NCBI GenBank assembly: GCA_016935315.1
Contig: JAFGRD010000145.1
Location: 1-64,000, forward strand
Source of the DNA: Pirellulales bacterium
Lineage (GTDB): Bacteria > Planctomycetota > Planctomycetia > Pirellulales > Thermoguttaceae
DNA: 64,000 nt
Direction: 5' to 3'
Below are positions 59,521 to 64,000 of this stretch, one piece after another. The position numbers and the translations under genes are program-made. The first letter of the stretch is position 1. Every line of letters starts with the position of its first letter. A model generated the notes under the pieces. It was not told where the DNA came from, made no database searches, and worked only from the letters and a program-made list of their open reading frames with translations.

Positions 59521-61140
59521 TTAGCGATGTCGGTTCCACTCCAACGCCAACGGGCACAGCCCGATTCGCAGAAGCGGGACACTGAGAATCACGCAGAAAG
59601 CTACCACGGCGCCCGGCAGGTCGCTGTGGGCAACCAGCCACGCCGCCAGGGCCAGCAGAGCGGCGACCGTCGCCAGCCAGAGGCCGACGAGCCGGACGAT
59701 GGCCTTGCCCTCCAGCATCCGTCGGCGGTAGACCGCGCGCCACGCCCAGACGGCCAGCAGGAGCTTCAGAACCACTAGAAAAGCCAGGACATAGGGCACG
59801 GCGGCAACCACGGCGTCGCGGTATTGAGGGTACACGTAGAGCCACCAGCCGAGAACGGCCAGCCCGTGCAGCATGAGCAACCAGCCGACACTCACGGCCA
59901 CCGCCACCCAGGTGCGGCCGGCCAGACCGGAGAACATGCTGGCGATGGCCAATCGCCAACAGAAGGCCACGAGCAAGCCGAACGCGACCAGCCCGATCGC
60001 GAACATTGCCGCCGGAGGGAGCCTCCCCACGCACGCGGTCAACAGCTCGTGCCACGTCCGATAGCTCCTCAGGTAGACGGTCAGGGCCAGGGCCGCCGGC
60101 GCCGCCAGCGCGTAGGCACACAGCACGCTGAAGAGGGCCATCTGGAACTTCGCAACGACGAAGCCGGCGCAATCCATCGGACGGGTAGCCAGAAACGGCG
60201 AGGCCTGGGTCGGGCCGCGGCCCGAGCGCAACGTTCCGGCGCTCAGCGCCGTGCAGCCGACGGCGTACAAAGGCAGCAGCAACAGGGCGGCCGGTTGAAG
60301 GAGAATCGGAGGCTCGCCAGCCCGGGCGGCGGAACTCCTCAGGATAATCAGCCCCGCGAACAGCGGCAGACATAAACCGACCAACAGCGGCAGGCCGATC
60401 CCATGTATTCGCCACTCGAACCACAATTGGGCCCGCGCGGGCGAACGGAAGACACGCCCTCGGCCCGATCGGCGGCGGCCGAAGCTCCGGACCCAGCCGG
60501 TCAGCCAGCGCCAGTCCGGCAGGTCGCCGCGGCGCGCGCGAGTAACCCCGAGCACGGCCACCGCATAGGCCACCGGAATCTGCACGGCGAGAACCACGAC
60601 CAACACCGGCTCGGGCAGATGGACGCTTCGCGCCGCCGACGGCAGGGCCATCAGGCCGCCGACGACTGCCGGAGCGGTGACCAGTCGCAGCCAGGGCAGA
60701 CCCGACGGCGACCAGGCCAACGCCTGGAGCCACGCCAGGCATCCGGCGGCCAGCAACGCCGGCCACCAGAGCGGCATCTGCGGCCAAACGGCGCGCAGGA
60801 CCCACTGCCCCACGGCGAGACAGGTGGCCGTCATCACGACGGTTCCGTAGAGCATCGGCCAGCCGACCATCGTGGGCGTGCTTACCGGCAACGTGAACAT
60901 CCACCGCGGAAACGACGTGTCGTTGCTCGCCAAATCGGTGTCGGCGCCGAACAGAAACACGACCGACAGCCCCAGCGGCGCCGCGATAACCGGCAGGATG
61001 CAAAGTGATTTCAGGATCGCGCCCTGCGGCAAGATTTCGCACAGGCCGACGACCGTCGCCAGCCAGACGGCAACGCCGATCAGCCACCAGCGGCCCCGTG
61101 CCCAAAGCTGCCAGGCAATCGCAACCGGAGGGGATCGCAC
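59521..61140 (-). CDS. ABC transporter permease-like membrane protein
   Basis: A 539-residue protein with about twelve or more hydrophobic segments (for example VAVWLATVVGLCEILPQGAI, PLLVGLCLPLFAGLIILRSS, ALLALAAWLVAHSDLPGAVV). No signal or enzyme motif. It is transcribed after the ABC ATPase with a 3-bp gap. The GTG start at 61140 uses AAGGAG located inside the ATPase gene. It is likely the permease of that ATPase; substrate unknown. Confidence 0.8.
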   Translation of the reverse strand: MRSPPVAIAWQLWARGRWWLIGVAVWLATVVGLCEILPQGAILKSLCILPVIAAPLGLSVVFLFGADTDLASNDTSFPRWMFTLPVSTPTMVGWPMLYGTVVMTATCLAVGQWVLRAVWPQMPLWWPALLAAGCLAWLQALAWSPSGLPWLRLVTAPAVVGGLMALPSAARSVHLPEPVLVVVLAVQIPVAYAVAVLGVTRARRGDLPDWRWLTGWVRSFGRRRSGRGRVFRSPARAQLWFEWRIHGIGLPLLVGLCLPLFAGLIILRSSAARAGEPPILLQPAALLLLPLYAVGCTALSAGTLRSGRGPTQASPFLATRPMDCAGFVVAKFQMALFSVLCAYALAAPAALALTVYLRSYRTWHELLTACVGRLPPAAMFAIGLVAFGLLVAFCWRLAIASMFSGLAGRTWVAVAVSVGWLLMLHGLAVLGWWLYVYPQYRDAVVAAVPYVLAFLVVLKLLLAVWAWRAVYRRRMLEGKAIVRLVGLWLATVAALLALAAWLVAHSDLPGAVVAFCVILSVPLLRIGLCPLALEWNRHR

Positions 61141-61143
61141 GGC

Positions 61144-62058
61144 TTACTCCTTGTCCGAGGTGAGGCGGGCGTTGGCAACTCGGGCGACGAAGATCTCGTC
61201 GAGCGAGGCCGCCGCCTGTTCGACGATCCGCGCCCCGGCCTCCGAGGCTGCCTGGTGGAACCGCGGGAGCTGCCCGTCGCAGATGGCCGACCACTCCTGG
61301 CCCGCGCCTTTCCACCCCAGCGCGGCGCCGGTGGACGGCGGTTCGGATTGCGGCTCGTCGAAGCGAATCGTGATCCGCAAATGGGACGCTCGGATCTCGT
61401 CGAGGCCGCCGCACATCACGATGCTGCCTTGGTGAATCATGGCCACGTGATCCGAGACGCGCTCGACTTCATCCAGCAAATGCGACGAGAAGAGCACCGT
61501 TCGACCCTCCTCGGAGATCGTGCGGATGATGGCGCCCAGGATGTCGCGACGCACAATGGGGTCCAGCCCGGAGGAGGGCTCGTCCAGCAAGAGGAGCTCC
61601 GGGCGATAGGCCAGGGCCACCAGCAACCCGACCCTTGCCCGCTGCCCCTTCGAGAGGTGCTTGACCTTCGCCGACGGATCGATCTCGAACGATCGGCGAA
61701 GCTCTTCGGCATGGGCTTCGTCCCAGGTGGGGTAGAAGGCCTGCAAGTAGCCGAGCAGCTCACCCACGCGCATCCAATCGGGCAGATCGCTCTCTTCGCC
61801 CAAATAGCCGATCCGCGAAAGAACGCGGACCGGCTCCGCGACCGGATCGAGCCCGAAGACGCGAATCGAGCCGGCCTGGGCCCTCAGCAGACCGAGCACG
61901 TGCTTGATCAGCGTGGTCTTGCCGGCGCCGTTGACGCCCACCAGTCCGAAGACGGAGCCACGCGGCACGGCAAGACTGACCTCGTCCAGCGCGGTGATCG
62001 CGCCGAACCGCCGGGTGAGGCCCCGAGTTTCCACGACCGTATCGCCGTTGTGGGTCAT
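61144..62058 (-). CDS. ABC transporter ATP-binding protein
   Basis: A 304-residue ATPase with Walker A GVNGAGKTT (about 38-46), Q-loop region LGEESDLPDWMRVGELLGYL, signature LSKGQRARVGLLVALAYRPE, Walker B LLLLDEPSSGLDP and a switch His (FSSHLLDEVERV). A C-terminal extension of about 80 residues follows. Together with the GntR gene and the permease it forms a YtrA-type export/resistance operon. The start follows GGAGAAG. Confidence 0.94.
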   Translation of the reverse strand: MTHNGDTVVETRGLTRRFGAITALDEVSLAVPRGSVFGLVGVNGAGKTTLIKHVLGLLRAQAGSIRVFGLDPVAEPVRVLSRIGYLGEESDLPDWMRVGELLGYLQAFYPTWDEAHAEELRRSFEIDPSAKVKHLSKGQRARVGLLVALAYRPELLLLDEPSSGLDPIVRRDILGAIIRTISEEGRTVLFSSHLLDEVERVSDHVAMIHQGSIVMCGGLDEIRASHLRITIRFDEPQSEPPSTGAALGWKGAGQEWSAICDGQLPRFHQAASEAGARIVEQAAASLDEIFVARVANARLTSDKE

Positions 62059-62062
62059 CGCA

Positions 62063-62458
62063 TCACTTCTCCTTCGGGTCGGCCAACATGTGCCGGTCCC
62101 GCTGCCGCAACAATTCCATGACCTCCTCGGTCGAGACGTCCATCTGTCGGGCTTCGGCCAGCAGCGCGTCGACGCGTTCTTCCAGGATCCTCAGGCGTTG
62201 CGGGCGGCTCAGCGGCGACCCGCCGTCGGCCACGTAGGTGCCCGCCGTACGCCGCTTCTCCACCACGCCCGCATATTCCAGCTCGCGGTAGGCACGGGCC
62301 ACCGTGTTGGGATTGATCAGCAACTGCTCGGCCAGCACGCGGATGGGGGGTAGCTCCTCGCCGGGCGCGAGTCGACCGGAGGCGGCCAGGTACTTCACCT
62401 GGGTGACGATCTGCAGATACAGGGGCACGCCGTTGCAGGAGGAGAGGTGGATTTGCAT
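62063..62458 (-). CDS. GntR-family regulator, YtrA subfamily
   Basis: A 131-residue protein: an N-terminal winged helix (about 10-75; PLYLQIVTQVKYLAASGRLA, LLINPNTVARAYRELEYAGV, VEKRRTAGTYVAD) followed by a short helical dimerisation tail without a ligand domain, as in YtrA. It likely represses its own ABC operon through the inverted repeat upstream. It ends four bases before the ATPase start. Confidence 0.92.
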   Translation of the reverse strand: MQIHLSSCNGVPLYLQIVTQVKYLAASGRLAPGEELPPIRVLAEQLLINPNTVARAYRELEYAGVVEKRRTAGTYVADGGSPLSRPQRLRILEERVDALLAEARQMDVSTEEVMELLRQRDRHMLADPKEK

Positions 62459-62497
62459 GGCCGAGGCCGTTGCTGCCGGGAAGCCGCGCGTCGATCA

Positions 62498-62538
62498 CTT
62501 GTACTAACACAATAGCACAAGTTTGGGAGGGCTGTCAA
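62498..62538 (-). promoter_or_regulatory. GntR operon promoter with overlapping inverted-repeat operator
   Basis: The inverted repeat is CTTGTACTA (62498-62506), 6 bp, TAGCACAAG (62513-62521); the arms match except one position. On the minus strand, TTGACA (62538..62533), an 18-bp spacer and TATTGT (62514..62509) form a promoter whose -10 lies inside the repeat. Binding of the regulator would block RNA polymerase. Confidence 0.65.
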
Positions 62539-62654
62539 GGGGACATGGCCCGGAATCGACCTGCGACCTGCCCGAGGGCAGGGCGTGGGGCAGCACGAGG
62601 CGAGATTGGCGGCCGTGCTATGTTTGACAGAAGTCAGATTGTTGCGGATACTCG

Positions 62655-62702
62655 GAGGTCCCGAATCTGAAGTCTTGCGACTTCGGCCACTGGACTTCGG
62701 CG
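62655..62702. repeat. Family C partial copy C3
   Basis: Reads GGAGGTCCCGAATCTGAAGT, then CTTGCGACTTCGGCCACTGG, the right half of the family. Confidence 0.6.
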
Positions 62703-62790
62703 GAGTGCCCTCTAACGACCATTCGGGACCATCGGCGGCTTCCACGGCCGCAATGGGGCCCGGCAGCCTCTAACCTCAATAGCGTGTGTT

Positions 62791-63681
62791 ATGGCCGTTG
62801 ACTTTGCAGTGGTCCCGGTGGCCGGGCGGGGGACCCGGCTGTTGCCTTTGACCAAGAGCCAGCCGAAGGAAATGCTCCCGGTGGGCCGCAAGCCGGTCGT
62901 GCAATACGTCGTCGAGGAACTGGCCCGCTGCGGGATCGGTCGGTTGTTGTTCGTCACCGGGCCGGGCAAGACGGCCATCGAGAACCATTTTGACATTGAC
63001 GTGGAGTTGATTAACAACCTCCGCGAGACGGGCAAAGAGGAACTGCTGACGGAGTTGGCCTTCGAGCGCGAGGACCTGGAGTACTTCTACACGCGACAGC
63101 GGCGACAGCTCGGGCTGGGCCACGCGGTCCTTTGTGCCCAACCGGTGGTCGGCAGCCAATCGTTCGTGGTGGCCTTGGGCGATTCGATCATCGGCCTGCA
63201 CGCCCAGTCGGAGGTGGTCCGCACGATGATCGAGAAGTATGAAGCCACCCGGGCGGTGGCCGTGATCGCCTTCGAGGAGGTTCCGCCGGAAGACGTGATC
63301 CACTACGGCATTGCCCAGCCGCGGGACGGGGGCCACGAGGTGTTCGAGCTCGGGGATTTGATCGAGAAGCCCGGCGTGAACGAGGCCCCCAGCAATCTGG
63401 CCGTGGCCTCGCGATACGTGTTCAGCCCGGCCATCTTCGACTACCTGAAGCGGACCCCGCCCGGCAAGGCCGACGAGATCCAATTGACCGACGCGATCCG
63501 CATGTTGATTCGCGACGGGCGGAAGGTGCTGGGCGTGCGGTTGGGGGCCGACGAGCGGCGGTTCGACATCGGCAATTTCGAGAGCTACTTCCTGGCGTTC
63601 GCCGAGTTCGCCCTGGCCGATCCGCAGTATGGTGCGGCGCTGAAGAACCATTTGAAAGGGCTGCTGCAAGGGGCTCGCTGA
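62791..63681 (+). CDS. galU: UTP--glucose-1-phosphate uridylyltransferase
   Basis: A 296-residue nucleotidyltransferase with the GalU signature PVAGRGTRLLPLTKSQPKEM near the N-terminus, the acceptor motif VVALGDSIIGLHAQ, then VIHYGIAQPRDGG and DLIEKPGVNEAPSNLAVASR. It makes UDP-glucose from UTP and glucose-1-phosphate. Its length matches GalU. No clear ribosome binding site precedes the ATG. The start of a GHMP kinase follows after 13 bp. Confidence 0.93.
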   Translation: MAVDFAVVPVAGRGTRLLPLTKSQPKEMLPVGRKPVVQYVVEELARCGIGRLLFVTGPGKTAIENHFDIDVELINNLRETGKEELLTELAFEREDLEYFYTRQRRQLGLGHAVLCAQPVVGSQSFVVALGDSIIGLHAQSEVVRTMIEKYEATRAVAVIAFEEVPPEDVIHYGIAQPRDGGHEVFELGDLIEKPGVNEAPSNLAVASRYVFSPAIFDYLKRTPPGKADEIQLTDAIRMLIRDGRKVLGVRLGADERRFDIGNFESYFLAFAEFALADPQYGAALKNHLKGLLQGAR

Positions 63682-63694
63682 GGCCGATGCTGGC

Positions 63695-64000
63695 ATGTTG
63701 CTGATTCGAAAACAGGCCTTCGCCCGCTGCGGGCTGATGGGCAACCCGTCCGACGGATACCACGGCAGGACCCTGGCGTTGGTTGTCCGCGACTTTCGCG
63801 CGGAGGTCACGCTCTACGAGTGGGACCAGATCGAGGTCGTCTTCAGCCGGCACGACCAGACCCGGTTCCATGCGATCGACGAGTTGGTCCGCGACGTGCG
63901 GCTGCACGGCTACTACGGCGGCATCCGGCTGGTGAAGGCGACAATCAAGAAGTTCGTCGACTATTGCCGCCGGCAGGGGTATTCACTGCATGGGGAGAAC
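63695..64000 (+). CDS. GHMP kinase, N-terminal part (cut by window end)
   Basis: The first 102 residues are present: MLLIRKQAFARCGLMGNPSD, then GYHGRTLALVVRDFRAEVTL and later GYYGGIRLVKATIKKFVDYC. The Gly-rich N-terminal strand-loop and the GLMGNPSDGYHG context match sugar GHMP kinases such as glucuronokinase-like proteins. With GalU it may form a salvage route from free sugar to UDP-sugar. The ATP-binding motif lies beyond the window. Confidence 0.75.
   Translation, partial: MLLIRKQAFARCGLMGNPSDGYHGRTLALVVRDFRAEVTLYEWDQIEVVFSRHDQTRFHAIDELVRDVRLHGYYGGIRLVKATIKKFVDYCRRQGYSLHGEN

Noticed and set aside
1-64000. CRISPR array
   Set aside because: No run of regularly spaced identical short repeats was seen; the dispersed families A, B and C are not in arrays.

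Overview
The window looks like a chromosomal segment of a high-GC planctomycete, most likely Pirellulales or a close relative. The markers are two DUF1559 proteins (one with a perfect H-X9-DG signature), several Tat-exported Gfo/Idh/MocA and sugar-isomerase-like proteins, a SecA of about 1230 residues with extra helical sequence, a Kdo transferase, a DUF374 acyltransferase, two SGNH membrane proteins, and many small conserved proteins of no known function. Gene starts are mostly ATG or GTG with GGAG-type ribosome binding sites. This assignment is inference from gene content.

Layout. 1-6.8 kb: the 5' part of tRNA-Ser(GCU), then minus-strand catabolic and redox genes (TIM-barrel isomerase-like protein, 2Fe-2S ferredoxin, Tat-exported flavodoxin-like reductase, secreted esterase) and a large acyl-CoA ligase/GNAT acetyltransferase. 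7.2-12.1 kb: an ECF sigma factor followed by a secreted heparinase-like lyase, convergent with a secreted glycosidase-like protein. 12.2-16.4 kb: a run of small minus-strand genes (TPR, cold shock, DUF374, ankyrin, TPR, DUF3467, BON). 17.6-22.4 kb: a membrane DUF1559 protein, peptidase T, a 3'-5' exonuclease, a probable unannotated small RNA, and a divergent gene pair with an XRE regulator sharing a symmetric promoter.

22.4-34.3 kb is the most unusual region. It is one minus-strand block of phage-type virion genes (protease/scaffold, candidate decoration protein, major capsid, LamG protein, head closure, tail terminator, tail tube). It runs, with a 9-nt gap and then 4-nt overlaps, into two glycosyltransferases and a sulfotransferase, with a third glycosyltransferase after a 76-bp repeat. 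No portal, terminase, tape measure, lysis gene or integrase is visible. Chromosomal repeat families sit inside the block, which suggests long residence.

35-49 kb: housekeeping genes (tadA, metK, waaA, secA), a low-GC methyltransferase that looks acquired, an MBL hydrolase, and a second Gfo/Idh plus isomerase-like pair. 49-54 kb: pseudopilin-type genes and an SGNH protein. 52.5-59.3 kb: an SGNH / DUF5989 / SxtJ / carbamoyltransferase cluster, probably for modifying an exported glycan or metabolite, then a YqeG-like phosphatase and a polyprenyl-type glycosyltransferase. 59.5-62.5 kb: a GntR(YtrA)-ABC transporter operon with a visible operator. 62.8-64 kb: UTP-glucose-1-phosphate uridylyltransferase and the start of a GHMP kinase.

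Three families of short structured repeats, called A, B and C here, are scattered through intergenic spaces. Family B is a 224-225 bp element with terminal inverted repeats resembling a MITE; A and C are near-palindromic elements of about 100 and 80 bp. They often abut or supply the 3' ends of genes.
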